Shown: one piece after another, positions 19,318 to 28,239 of the stretch | How the letters are laid out: the number at the start of each line of letters is the position of its first letter | Numbering within the stretch: position 1 is the stretch's first letter | NCBI GenBank assembly: GCA_963824905.1 | Contig: CAWGRH010000004.1 | Span: forward strand, 124,001-188,000 | Origin: JAJPKK01 sp963824905 | GTDB taxonomy: Bacteria; Pseudomonadota; Alphaproteobacteria; Rhizobiales; Xanthobacteraceae | Direction: 5' to 3' | DNA: 64,000 nucleotides | Notes under the pieces: model-generated | What the model was told of the DNA's origin: nothing | Database searches by the model: none | Seen by the model: the letters and a program-made list of their open reading frames with translations, nothing else | Position numbers and translations under genes: made by a program

Positions 19318-20535
19318 CTACTTGCTCAAAACGAACTTGCAGCCACCCTGCTCCATCGGTCGAAACGCCTGGTCGCCGGGCACGGTGGCCAGCAATTTGT
19401 AGAAGTCCCACGGTCCTTTCGACTCCGCCGGAGACTTCACCTGCATGAGATACATGTCATGCACCATGCGGCCGTCCTCGCGGATATGGCCGTTCTTCGC
19501 AAAGAAATCGTTTACGGGCGTCGCCTTCATCTTGGCGATCACGGGTTTCGCGTCATCGGTGCCGGTCGCGTCGATCGCCTTGAGGTAATGCGTCACCGCC
19601 GAATAGACGCCGGCCTGAAACATGGTGGGCATGCGCTTCGCCTGTGCCATGAACCGGGCCGAGAAAGCACGCGTCGACTCGTCCATGTCCCAATAGAAGC
19701 CAGCAGCGACATCCATGCCCCCTGCTGCCTGCAAACCGAGGCTCTTGGCGTCGGTAACGTCGAACAGGAGGGCCGCGATCTTCTGCCCGCCACGCTGCAG
19801 GCCGAACTCGGCGGCCTGCTTGATGGCGTTCTGCATGTCGCCACCGGTATTCGCGAGCCCGACGACCTTGGCCTTCGAGGCCTGTGCCTGCAGGATGAAG
19901 GACGAGAAGTCCTGATTGTTGAGCGGGACGCGCACCGCCCCGAGCACCTGCCCGCCCATCGCCTTGACGACGTTCCCGGTGTCGCGTTCCAGCGTATGGC
20001 CGAATACATAGTCAGCGGTGATGAAGAACCATTTGTCCTCCCCTGCCGCCACCAGCGCCTTGCCCACCACGTTCGCCAAAGCGTAGGTGTCGTAGCTCCA
20101 GTGAATGCTGTTGGGAGAGCACGCCGGGCCGGTGAGATCGGACGTTGCGGCACCGGAGAGGAGCAGCACGCGGTTTTTGTCCGTCGTGAGCCGCTGGACC
20201 GCGAGCGCCACCGCGGAGTTCGGTATGTCGACGATGGCATCCACCTTGCCGTTGTCGTACCAGTCCAGGGCGATGCTCAAACCGATATCCGGCTTGTTCT
20301 GGTGATCGGCGCCTACCACCTCGATCGGCTTCCCCCCCACACGTCCGTTGAAGTCCGCGGCAGCCATCTGGGCGGCGATGAGTGACCCGGTGCCGGTAGA
20401 ATCGGAGTAGAGGCTGCTCATGTCGGACAACACGCCGATCTTGACGACGCCGTCCGATATTTGCGCAGTAGCTGAATTCAGGCCGGCGAGAGTCGCGGCC
20501 AGGATGAAACCAGGACCGGAAAAAAACTCTTTCAT
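19318..20535 (-). CDS. ABC transporter substrate-binding protein, branched-chain/amide type
   Basis: This ~405-residue periplasmic binding protein (Peripla_BP_6/LivK-like) has a signal peptide of about 25 residues (MKEFFSGPGFILAATLAG, cleaving near SATAQ), then VVKIGVLSDMSSLYSD, typical for the family, and the DWYDNGKVDAIVDIPNSAVAL stretch. Members bind branched-chain amino acids, amides, urea or aromatic acids; the ligand here is not predictable. No permease or ATPase genes are adjacent, so it is an orphan receptor or uses a distant transporter. I chose the ATG at 20535 over an upstream TTG at 20568. It lies ~200 bases downstream of the amidohydrolase on the same strand and may be co-transcribed with it. 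Confidence 0.87.
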   Translation of the reverse strand: MKEFFSGPGFILAATLAGLNSATAQISDGVVKIGVLSDMSSLYSDSTGTGSLIAAQMAAADFNGRVGGKPIEVVGADHQNKPDIGLSIALDWYDNGKVDAIVDIPNSAVALAVQRLTTDKNRVLLLSGAATSDLTGPACSPNSIHWSYDTYALANVVGKALVAAGEDKWFFITADYVFGHTLERDTGNVVKAMGGQVLGAVRVPLNNQDFSSFILQAQASKAKVVGLANTGGDMQNAIKQAAEFGLQRGGQKIAALLFDVTDAKSLGLQAAGGMDVAAGFYWDMDESTRAFSARFMAQAKRMPTMFQAGVYSAVTHYLKAIDATGTDDAKPVIAKMKATPVNDFFAKNGHIREDGRMVHDMYLMQVKSPAESKGPWDFYKLLATVPGDQAFRPMEQGGCKFVLSK

Positions 20536-20737
20536 GACCAGCACCCTTGCGCCCTTGCCGAGCTCCAATTCCGATTTGGAGACGGCCTTCGCTGGACAAT
20601 CGTGCCGACGTTATCACATCTCCGGTGCGGTTTGCCACGTGCGGCTCTTCACACAGATTGCCGCAAGTTTGGGAGGCGATATCGCTTATCACCGGTCGCC
20701 GAAAGCGCGTGGTATTGCGTCCCGTCGATCCGGCGGG

Positions 20738-21944
20738 TCAGGCGCTCAATGCCTGCCGCCTGAAAAATCCCGCGCGAGCCTGCACGCCGCCACCCGTATC
20801 GCGCGCGCGGTCCCCGGCGTGTTGCGGCTCCTGCCCGACAAACCTCGGCTCGCCCGCGGAGATGACGGCGCCCACCGCGGCGATGTCGCCGTGGCGGATC
20901 GCCGAGAGCGCGTCGGGCTGCGTCCCGCCATCCGGCGCGTCGATCAGGACGATGTCCGCCGCCTTGCCGGGGCGGAGGTAACCGCAGTCGAGCCGGAAGA
21001 CGCGCGCGTTGTTGCCGGTCGCCGCGGCAATCGCCGCCTCAGGCGCGAGCCCGGCGAGGCTCGAGAGATGCGCGATGGTGTAGAGCATGCCGAGCGGCAT
21101 GATGCCGCTCCCGGTCGGCGTGTCCGTGGCGATCAGCAGGCGATCGAACGCATCGAGCTTCTTGGCGAGGCCGGCGCAGAGGAGCGCGGTGCGCAGATTG
21201 CCCGCGGTGCAGATCTGCAGCGCGATCTCGCTCTCGCGGATGACGCGCTCGAAGTCGCGGTCCGGCATCGCGGTCGGGCCGCCGTTGACATGAAAGGAGA
21301 CGCGGGGGCGGAGCGCGAGCAGGTGGTCGCCGGTGATCGCGCCGGAGCCCGGAATCGACGAACCGCCGGTGTGCACCGTCGTGATCATGTCGTGGGCGTG
21401 GGCGGCCGCGATCAGCGGCGCGTACTCGTAGGCGTTGGCGAAGGCGCCGAAGCCGGCCTTGGCGAGCCACACGCCGAGCTTCGCGACCTCGCCGAGATCG
21501 TTTCCGGTGAGGCCGGGCTCGAGAATGATCGAGCCCGCATGCACGGTCATGCCGCCGGGCCGGTAGTGCTCGAAGCACTTGCTTCGCCGCGACCGCGAGC
21601 GCCTTGACCCCTTCCGCATCGCGCGGGCGCCCGGGCACATGCACCTCGGACGCGCTGATCGCCGTGGTCACGCCGCCATGGACGTAGCTCTCGAGGTAGC
21701 CCACGGTCTGCTGGCGCGGCGTGTAGTCGCCGAAGGTGACGTGGACGTGGGAGTCGATGAGACCCGGGATCGCGGTCGTGCCGCCGGCGTCGATGACGAC
21801 GTCGCAACGTTCGACATCGGCTGCGGACGCCGTGCCTACAGATGCGATCTTGTCGTCTTGGGTGACGATGGTGTCGCCCGGCACCAGCGGCGCGCGCCAA
21901 TCGCCGGAAACGATGGTGCCGATATTGGTGATGGCTACGCGCAT
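20738..21944 (-). CDS. amidohydrolase-family metal-dependent hydrolase (frame breaks)
   Basis: This enzyme belongs to the amidohydrolase superfamily (imidazolonepropionase/dihydroorotase-like). The N-terminus has GTTAIPGLIDSHVHVTFGD, whose HVH pair would be the first metal ligands. In a second frame come HDMITTVHTGGSS, RLLIATDTPTGSGIMP (catalytic Asp) and the GYLRPGKAADIVLIDAP tail. The frames join near 21570-21582 (AAK joined to CFEHYRPGGM). A further shift near 20840 would give FVG-RSRNTPG and a more typical C-terminus. It is divergent from an HpaB-type monooxygenase, so the two may act on one catabolic pathway. The substrate is unknown; cyclic amides or related compounds are possible. Confidence 0.78.
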
Positions 21945-22034
21945 CGCAAGGAGCCTCGAGCGGTCGGGTCATCGTCATTCTGTGCCGCGCGGGGCACACG
22001 CACAAGAATGGGCTCCTCTTTCCCTTCCTGTCTT

Positions 22035-22103
22035 CGGGGAGGGCGGGGTGGGGTTCTTTCTTCCTTGCTCGCTGCGCTCGCGGACCCCACCCTACCCTCC
22101 CCG
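22035..22103. repeat. dispersed inverted repeat type B, copy 1
   Basis: The arms CGGGGAGGGCGGGGTGGGG and CCCCACCCTACCCTCCCCG flank a centre containing GCTCGCTGCGCTCGCGGAC. The same centre and inner arms recur, inverted, at 37303-37346 (GGGTGGGATCCGCGAGCGCA). It sits in the divergent region between the amidohydrolase and the monooxygenase, just upstream of the latter. Confidence 0.7.
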
Positions 22104-22207
22104 AATCCGGGGAGGGATTCGATCCCCACCCGCTTGGTAATCCCGGCATAGATCGGCTAATCCACTGCGATCCCCGCCATTCTCTGCAGACAAGACAGGA
22201 GCCCTCG

Positions 22208-23767
22208 ATGCCGCAGGCCCCCGAAACAATGCTCGAAGGCAAGGACCGCCCGTTCAACGGCGCCGAATTCCTGGCTTCGCTGGACGACGGCCGCGAGGTC
22301 TACATCTACGGCGAGCCGGTGAAGAACGTCACGACCCATCCGGCGTTTCGCAACGCCGCCGCCTCCGTGGCGCAACTCTACGACGCGCTTCATGACCCGC
22401 AGACCAAGGACGTGCTGACCGCCCCGACCGACACGGGCTCGCGCGGCTACACCCACAAGTTCTTCAAGGCGGCGCACTCGCGCGACGAGGTGATCGCCCA
22501 GCGAGATGCCATCGCCGCCTGGGCCCGCATCTCCTACGGCTGGATGGGCCGCAGCCCCGACTACAAGGCCGCATTCCTCAATACGCTCGGCGCCAATGCC
22601 GAGTTCTACGGCAAGTTCGCCGACAATGCGCGCGCCTGGCACAAGCGCGGGCAGGAGGCGGTGCTCTACTTGAACCATGCGCTCGTCAATCCGCCGATCG
22701 ACCGCAACAAGCCCGTCGAGCAGGTCAAGGACGTCTACATCACCGTGCAGAAGGAGACGGACGCCGGCATCGTCGTCTCCGGCGCCAAGGTCGTCGCCAC
22801 CAACTCGGCGCTGACGCACTACAACTTCCTCGGCCAGAACATGGGCCAGGAGATCACCGATCCCAGCATGGTGGTGATGTTCATCGCGCCGATGAACACG
22901 CCGGGCATCAAGCTCATCTGCCGGCCATCCTATGAATTCGCAGCCGCCGCCACCGGCTCGCCGTGGGATTATCCGCTCACCTCCCGCTTCGACGAGAACG
23001 ACGCCATCTTCGTCTTCGACAACGCCTTCATCCCCTGGGAGAACGTGCTCATCTACCGCGACATCGAGCGGCTCAAGAGCTTCTATCCGCGCTCCGGCTT
23101 CTTCAACGGCTTCACGCTGCAGGGATGCACGCGGTTCGCGGTCAAGCTCGATTTCATCGCCGGCCTCCTGTCCAAGGCCGCGCGCGCCACCGGCGTCGAA
23201 GCCTTCCGCGGCGTCCAGGCGCAGATCGGCGAAGTCATCGGCTGGCGCAACATGTTCTGGTCGCTCACCGACGCCATGGCCTACAACCCCGAGCCCTGGG
23301 TCAATGGCGCCGTGCTGCCGAACGGGCGCGCGTCGAGCGCCTATCGCCTGTTCATGACGGAAGCCTACCCGGCGGTGCGCGCGATCGTCGAGAAGGTGAT
23401 CTCGTCGGGTCTCATCTATCTCCCGTCGCATTCCCGCGACTTCAAGAACCCGAACATCGACAAGTATCTTGCCCGCTACGTGCGCGGCTCGAACGGCATC
23501 GATTACAAGGAGCGCATCAAGATCATGAAGCTTCTGTGGGATGCCGTCGGCACCGAGTTCGGCGCCCGGCACGAGCTCTACGAGATGAACTATTCCGGCA
23601 GCCACGAGCTGGTGCGGATCTTCCCGCTCCAGCAGGCGCAGGCTTCCGGCGCATTGCGCGACATGGAGATGCTCGCCGAACGGTGCATGGCGGACTACGA
23701 CGAGGACGGCTGGCAAAACGCCGCCTACCACGACGGGTCTGATATTTCGCTGGTGAACAAGCGGTGA
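22208..23767 (+). CDS. 4-hydroxyphenylacetate 3-monooxygenase (HpaB/PvcC)-family oxygenase
   Basis: This 519-residue protein matches the oxygenase component of two-component flavin-dependent monooxygenases (HpaB, PvcC, acyl-CoA dehydrogenase fold). Landmarks are GYTHKFFKAAHSRDEVIAQR, an acyl-CoA-dehydrogenase-like VSGAKVVATNSALTHYNFLG, the FAD-region SRFDENDAIFVFDNAFIPW, and the helical C-terminal domain. It uses FADH2 delivered by a separate reductase to hydroxylate an aromatic ring; no reductase gene is adjacent. It ends before a strong terminator. An ACAGGAG ribosome binding site precedes the ATG. Divergent transcription from the amidohydrolase suggests a shared catabolic role. The exact substrate cannot be read. 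Confidence 0.88.
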   Translation: MPQAPETMLEGKDRPFNGAEFLASLDDGREVYIYGEPVKNVTTHPAFRNAAASVAQLYDALHDPQTKDVLTAPTDTGSRGYTHKFFKAAHSRDEVIAQRDAIAAWARISYGWMGRSPDYKAAFLNTLGANAEFYGKFADNARAWHKRGQEAVLYLNHALVNPPIDRNKPVEQVKDVYITVQKETDAGIVVSGAKVVATNSALTHYNFLGQNMGQEITDPSMVVMFIAPMNTPGIKLICRPSYEFAAAATGSPWDYPLTSRFDENDAIFVFDNAFIPWENVLIYRDIERLKSFYPRSGFFNGFTLQGCTRFAVKLDFIAGLLSKAARATGVEAFRGVQAQIGEVIGWRNMFWSLTDAMAYNPEPWVNGAVLPNGRASSAYRLFMTEAYPAVRAIVEKVISSGLIYLPSHSRDFKNPNIDKYLARYVRGSNGIDYKERIKIMKLLWDAVGTEFGARHELYEMNYSGSHELVRIFPLQQAQASGALRDMEMLAERCMADYDEDGWQNAAYHDGSDISLVNKR

Positions 23768-23809
23768 GGCTTGGCGAGGACGCCGTCGACCACGCCCGCC
23801 ATAATGCAG

Positions 23810-23834
23810 AAAGCCCCGGCGTCGCCGGGGCTTT
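23810..23834 (+). terminator. rho-independent terminator after HpaB-family gene
   Basis: The hairpin AAAGCCCCGGC-GTC-GCCGGGGCTTT lies 43 bases after the stop codon, with 11 perfect pairs and a short T run in the arm. Confidence 0.85.
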
Positions 23835-23862
23835 CGCATCGGGCGTTTCCTCATCACCCGTC

Positions 23863-23951
23863 GTCATCGCCGGGCTTGACCCGGCGATCCCGATAATGTG
23901 GCACAGCCGTGCCATGTTGAGCGGGATGGCCGGGTCAAGCCCGGCCATGAC
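23863..23951. repeat. 89-bp palindromic repeat, copy 2 (inverted relative to copy 1)
   Basis: The reverse complement aligns with 7461-7549 over its full 89 bases. Arms are nearly identical, while the central hairpin differs (here built on GGCACGGCTGTGCC), with changes on both sides that keep pairing. It lies between the terminator and the porin gene. Confidence 0.85.
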
Positions 23952-23987
23952 CATCCAGTAAAAGTAAGACCTGCTCCGACGTGCGAT

Positions 23988-24804
23988 TTACCAGAACTTA
24001 TAGTTGATGCCGGCGCGCACGATGTTGTCGCGCTCGTTGTAGGTGCTGGTCAGCGAGCTGCTGGGTCCGTAGTTGTAGTTGATCGTGTTGCTGATGTTGC
24101 CGAGATCGACGTACAGATACTCGGCCTTCACGCTCCACTGCGGCGCGAACCTCCACTCGACGCCGGCGCCGACGGTCCAACCGACCTGCCAGTTGTCCGT
24201 CAGGTTCACCGTGTTTGCCGGAGGACGCGCAGGTCGCGCAGGCGAAGGCCGTCTGCAGCTTGGTTTCGCCATAGGCAAGACCGCCGGTGGCGTACAGCAG
24301 CCACGACGGCGACGCCAGGTAGCCCACCCGGCCGCGTACGGTGCCGAGCGAATCGAGAGCACGGGCATAGCCGGTTTGCAGCGGAACGATGGTGGCGCTG
24401 CCAGGGAACGCCGCGATCACCGTGCTGCTCGGGCTGGCGATCCCATCGAAGTCGGCTTCGAGACCCAGGACCCAGTTCGGGGTCCACTGCCAGTTGTAAC
24501 CGATCTGTCCGCCGCCGATGAAGTTGCTGTGGTTCGTGCTCACCGAGCCGGGGATTGCTCCGGCGGCGAGTGCGGTGCCAAGACCGGCTGCCCCGCCGTC
24601 CGTTCCGGTGTTGGTGATGTTGTTGTCGGTGGAACCGATCCACCCGAAGTTGGAACCGATATAGAAGCCGGTCCAACTCCACACCGGCGCCACCGGGGGC
24701 GGAGGCGGTGCCTTGTAGACGGGTCGCGGCGCGAGATCGGCCGCCATGGCGGGCACGATCAACGCTGCGCTGGCAAGAGCCGTGACGACGATTTTCTTCA
24801 TCAC
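23988..24804 (-). CDS. outer membrane beta-barrel protein, Omp25/31 family (one frame break)
   Basis: This is a small outer-membrane barrel of ~272 residues. The N-terminus is a signal peptide (MMKKIVVTALASAALIVPAMA) followed by the family-typical Pro-rich PVYKAPPPPPVAPVWSWTG and FYIGSNFGWIGS. The C-terminal strands continue in another frame (NWQVGWTVGAGVEWRFAP, VKAEYLYVDLG) and end in NYKFW, with the C-terminal aromatic needed for Bam recognition. The frames join near 24222 (CATCASS joined to ANTVNLTDN), where one extra G is present. Such proteins are abundant surface structural proteins in Hyphomicrobiales. It is monocistronic. Confidence 0.85.
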
Positions 24805-24863
24805 TCAGTCCTCCACTTTGCGCCTTGAAGCTGCTGTCAAGGCGCCGCTGCGGTTACACGAGT

Positions 24864-25220
24864 TCACGATGGCCGGCCCGAAGCCGACACTGCGATCGCG
24901 GCGCGGTCCATCCGTGCCGCCGTTTGCCCGCCCGGTGCGGCGCCTTCGAGCTCGCTCATTCGAAGTTGATCGAGCAGCTCATCGGCTTCCGCGGGAGAGA
25001 GCTTGCGTTCGATAAGGTCCTCCGGGATGAGTTCCAGAAGGTGCGGATCGATCGGGTAGCCGTCGGTGAAATGGGACGCCCGTCCCATGTCGTTCACCAC
25101 GGCCAGCAATCGCGCATGCGTCAACGATTCCGCTTCCACGATCACCGCACTGCCACCACGCAAACTCAGCCACCAGAACTTCGTGACCACGCTGCCCCCC
25201 CACAAACGGGCGATACCCAT
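24864..25220 (-). CDS. small conserved hypothetical protein (118 aa)
   Basis: This ~118-residue cytoplasmic protein starts MGIARLWGGSVVTKFWWLSL. A compact region (GSAVIVEAESLTHARLLAV, DMGRASHFTDGYPIDP) suggests a small alpha/beta domain, followed by a charged helix (LSPAEADELLDQLRMSELEG) and a low-complexity tail. I recognise no family. The ATG at 25220 was chosen as the first start before the conserved-looking part. Upstream lies a long non-coding AT-rich stretch. Codon use matches the genome better than the shadows around it. Confidence 0.5.
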   Translation of the reverse strand: MGIARLWGGSVVTKFWWLSLRGGSAVIVEAESLTHARLLAVVNDMGRASHFTDGYPIDPHLLELIPEDLIERKLSPAEADELLDQLRMSELEGAAPGGQTAARMDRAAIAVSASGRPS

Positions 25221-25856
25221 CGATGTGAGGGGCGCGCCCGGCAAAAATGCGGCGCTCGCGCTGCGAATCGAAGGAATTCGCGGACAACATCTGGAATCCC
25301 TGCGCCATGTGGCGATGCTGCAACTAAACTAAAGTTAATATGGTTTATCGTCTATCGAACCTGATTATTTATGAGGCGATTAATCGGGCTTTTAGCCTGA
25401 CTTTTCTCTGCCGCAATGGAACTCGTGCAAATCATTTTAAGTTCCATGGAACTTCGCCAGTCTGGCACGCTCCTGTCGCACTCGGCCCGAATACAGAGAT
25501 AGCGAGAGAAGAGAGGGAGACTTCTCGTTTCCATCGACCGGCAGAGTTCCACGAGCAAAGTTCCATGGTGGCCTGCGCGCGCCGAAAATGCGTCCGCCAC
25601 CTGATCGCCGACGACCGTGCCCTTCAAACCGCTGCGGGCATTTCGGGCCTGAGATCGACCGACGCATTCGAGCACCCTCAACCACGATTCGGGCTGCGTA
25701 CGCATGTGACGACACGTTTCGACCGCACGCTGACGCTGCGCTGGGCATCGATGTCGGCGAAACGGGCGGCCGCAATGAAGGTCGTCGTGCCTTAATCGCG
25801 CCGCAACTTGGTCGTTGGTCGCACTCTACCTTTGGGATGCATCTGCGAGGTGGAGG
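25221..25856. other. gene-poor region with a 16-bp palindrome
   Basis: About 640 bases without a convincing gene. The part from 25320 to 25450 is AT-rich. The perfect palindrome AAGTTCCATGGAACTT lies at 25439-25454, half of it recurs near 25556 (AAAGTTCCATGG) and ATGGAACT recurs near 25415. These may be operator sites or chance. The 3' part should contain the promoter of the L,D-transpeptidase. Confidence 0.45.
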
Positions 25857-26513
25857 ATGGGGTCGGCGCACCGCAAGTTGTTTCGCGGCACATCGTTTGG
25901 CCGTACATCGTTTGGCGGCATATTGGTCACGACGGCGTTCGCGATGACGCTTGTCTGTGCATTCTCGAACCTTGCCGGCGCCCAGATCTTTCGCCCGACC
26001 ATGCCGATCGAGGAACAGCCCGGCTATCAGCCCGCTCCCGAGGAGGAGCAACTGCCGCCGGCATTCCGCCGCCAGCTCGTGTTCTTCCGCACCACCGAGC
26101 CGCCCGGGACCATCATCGTGCAGACCTCGGAGCGCTTCCTCTACCTCGTCCAGGGCAACAATCGGGCGGTGCGCTACGGCATCGGCGTGGGCCGCGACGG
26201 CTTCCAGTGGTCCGGGCTCCTCAAGGTGTCGCGCAAGGCGGAGTGGCCGGACTGGCGGCCGCCGCCGGAGATGATCGAGCGCCAGCCCTATCTGCCGCGC
26301 TTCATGGCTGGAGGCCCCGGCAATCCGCTCGGCGCGCGCGCCCTCTATCTCGGCGAGACCATCTACCGCATCCACGGCACCAATCAGCCGCAGACCATCG
26401 GCCAGTCGGTGTCGTCGGGCTGCTTCCGCCTCGTCAATCCGGACGTCATCGATCTGTTCGAGCGTGTTCCCGTCGGCACCAAGGTGGTGGTGCGCCAGAA
26501 CCCCGAAATGTAG
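25857..26513 (+). CDS. L,D-transpeptidase (YkuD domain)
   Basis: This ~218-residue exported enzyme makes 3-3 crosslinks in peptidoglycan or attaches proteins to it. The N-terminus has a hydrophobic export segment (GGILVTTAFAMTLVCAF, cleaving near GAQ). The YkuD domain shows FLYLVQGNNRAVRYGIGVGRDG and the catalytic motif HGTN...SVSSGCFRLVNPDV with the active-site Cys. The start is uncertain: the ATG at 25857 directly abuts a GGAGG, so spacing is poor, and a TTG at 25815 or ATG at 25941 are alternatives. It is followed 10 bases later by an amino-acid-binding protein gene, probably co-transcribed. Confidence 0.86.
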   Translation: MGSAHRKLFRGTSFGRTSFGGILVTTAFAMTLVCAFSNLAGAQIFRPTMPIEEQPGYQPAPEEEQLPPAFRRQLVFFRTTEPPGTIIVQTSERFLYLVQGNNRAVRYGIGVGRDGFQWSGLLKVSRKAEWPDWRPPPEMIERQPYLPRFMAGGPGNPLGARALYLGETIYRIHGTNQPQTIGQSVSSGCFRLVNPDVIDLFERVPVGTKVVVRQNPEM

Positions 26514-26523
26514 CGAGGCGCCC

Positions 26524-27555
26524 ATGACGCTTCCTCTCCGCACGCGGCGCATCGGCGTCGCCGGCCTCGCGCTCGCCACGGTCATTCTCGGCGCCGGCGC
26601 TGGCGCCGCCCAGACACTCGACAAGATCAAGCAGCGCGGCAGCCTCGTCTGCGGCGTGAGCGAAGGCATCGCCGGCTTCTCCGCGCCGAGCGGCGCCAAA
26701 TGGACTGGCTTCGATGTCGACCTCTGCCGCGCGCTCGCCGCCGCCGTGCTCGGCGACGCAGAAAAAGTGCGCTTCGTGCCCCTCAATGCGAACGATCGTT
26801 TCGCAGCGCTGCAATCCGGCGCGGTCGACGTGCTGTCACGCAACTCGACCTGGACGATGTCGCGCGAGACCGAGTTCAAGCTCGTATTCCCCGCGGTGAC
26901 CTATTACGACGGCCAGGGCTTCATGATCCGCCGCGAGCGGCCGGCGACGTCGGCGCTCGAGCTCGACAACGCCAAAGTCTGCGTCGAAAGCGGCACCACC
27001 ACGGAGCTCAATCTCGTTGATTTCTTCCGCGCCAATCGCATGCAGCTCGCGACCGTCACGCTCCCGACCGCGAAGGAAGCCGCCGCGGCATACGACGCCG
27101 GACGTTGCGACGTCCTGACAAGCGACGTCTCCCAGCTGCACGCCCAACGGCTCACTCTCTCGAAGCCCGACGATCACGTGATCCTGCCGGACGTCATCTC
27201 CAAGGAGCCGCTCGGACCTGCGGTGCGCCAGGGCGACGACCAGTGGGCCAACATCGTCAAATGGACGGTGTTCGCGATGATCAACGCGGAAGAGCTCGGC
27301 GTCGCGTCGGCGACGCTCGACCAGGCGCTTGCGTCCGCCAAGCCGGAGATCAAACGGCTCGTCGGCACCGAAGGCAACTTCGGCGAACAGATGGGCCTCA
27401 CGCGTGACTGGGCCGTCCGCGTCATCCGCGCGGTCGGAAATTACGGCGAGGTGTTCGAGCGCAACGTCGGCACCGACTCGCGACTCGGCATACCGCGCGG
27501 GCTCAATCACCTCTGGACGACAGGGGGAATTCTCTACGCCCCACCCATCCGCTGA
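26524..27555 (+). CDS. general L-amino acid ABC transporter binding protein (AapJ-like)
   Basis: This 343-residue periplasmic solute-binding protein (PBPb fold, SBP_bac_3) has a signal peptide (LATVILGAGAGAAQ) followed by TLDKIKQRGSLVCGVSEG, WTGFDVDLCRALAAAV and LSRNSTWTMSRETEF, all typical of AapJ. It binds L-amino acids for import. Length and order agree with AapJ (~340 residues), and Cys pairs characteristic of the group are present. No aapQMP genes follow, so it is an orphan copy. The ATG at 26524 was chosen as it gives a clean signal peptide. It is in tandem with the L,D-transpeptidase (10-base gap). Confidence 0.86.
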   Translation: MTLPLRTRRIGVAGLALATVILGAGAGAAQTLDKIKQRGSLVCGVSEGIAGFSAPSGAKWTGFDVDLCRALAAAVLGDAEKVRFVPLNANDRFAALQSGAVDVLSRNSTWTMSRETEFKLVFPAVTYYDGQGFMIRRERPATSALELDNAKVCVESGTTTELNLVDFFRANRMQLATVTLPTAKEAAAAYDAGRCDVLTSDVSQLHAQRLTLSKPDDHVILPDVISKEPLGPAVRQGDDQWANIVKWTVFAMINAEELGVASATLDQALASAKPEIKRLVGTEGNFGEQMGLTRDWAVRVIRAVGNYGEVFERNVGTDSRLGIPRGLNHLWTTGGILYAPPIR

Positions 27556-27570
27556 AACGCGGTTATCGCC

Positions 27571-27939
27571 TTACACGCCTCCGCCGGGAACAAAGCAACG
27601 GATATAGACCGAGTCCGGCCCCTGGCGCACGTACCACACTACAGCCTCGCCGACCGGATTGCCGGCATTGTGCACGATCGCTTCGTTCGGCACCTGGCGC
27701 CACTCGCCTTCGATCGGCACCCAGTAGTGGTTATCGGTGCGCATGTCGTAGGCGGTCCGATGACCGTCCGCGATATCGCAACAGGGCACGCCGTGCGGCG
27801 AGCGCACGCTCTTGAACCACGAGCGGATGTTCGGATCGACATTCTCATACTGCCCGTTGTCGAAAGCTTGGGCCGCGATCGGCACGGCCGCGAGTGAAGC
27901 GATGAACAACCCCCTCAAAAAGTTTGGTGTGTAGCGCAT
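27571..27939 (-). CDS. small secreted Cys-containing protein (122 aa), unknown
   Basis: This 122-residue protein has a signal peptide (MRYTPNFLRGLFIASLAAVP, cleaving near AAQA) and a compact mature domain with GVPCCDIADGH, DNHYWVPIEGEWRQVP and a late Cys in YIRCFVPGGG, so disulfide bonding in the periplasm is likely. Similar proteins are frequent in Bradyrhizobium relatives, without known function. It converges with the AapJ-like gene, the two stops being only 15 bases apart. Codon use is normal. Confidence 0.65.
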   Translation of the reverse strand: MRYTPNFLRGLFIASLAAVPIAAQAFDNGQYENVDPNIRSWFKSVRSPHGVPCCDIADGHRTAYDMRTDNHYWVPIEGEWRQVPNEAIVHNAGNPVGEAVVWYVRQGPDSVYIRCFVPGGGV

Positions 27940-28239
27940 GATTGTTATCCTCGGATTTCCGCCGCGATACGATTATGTCGTCTCACGCATCCCACCCGAC
28001 GCCTCGTACGGCGGCATTTCCTGCGTTTGCTCACAAACCCTGACGCGCATTCCGTGTTGGTATTTCTGTTCACACTTCCTTCACAAAACCCATCATGGTT
28101 TGTCACGTGACGGTTTCAAGCAATAACCGCGCCAGCGTGGAGGTATTCGTCGTCGGCAACATCATCTGTGTTATGTGAGTTACACAAAGCTGGAACTTGG
28201 TACCGCAAGGTCCGATCCGAGTACCGCAGAGGGTGGGCA
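27940..28239. other. intergenic region between divergent genes
   Basis: About 300 bases, AT-richer than the surroundings. The 10-bp palindrome GTCACGTGAC lies near 28098-28107. No gene is visible. Promoters of the secreted-protein gene (minus) and thioesterase (plus) should lie here. Confidence 0.4.

Noticed and set aside
22157..23857. 566-codon open frame opposite the HpaB-family gene
   Set aside because: Low-complexity Asp/Glu/Val-rich shadow; the plus strand is clearly coding.
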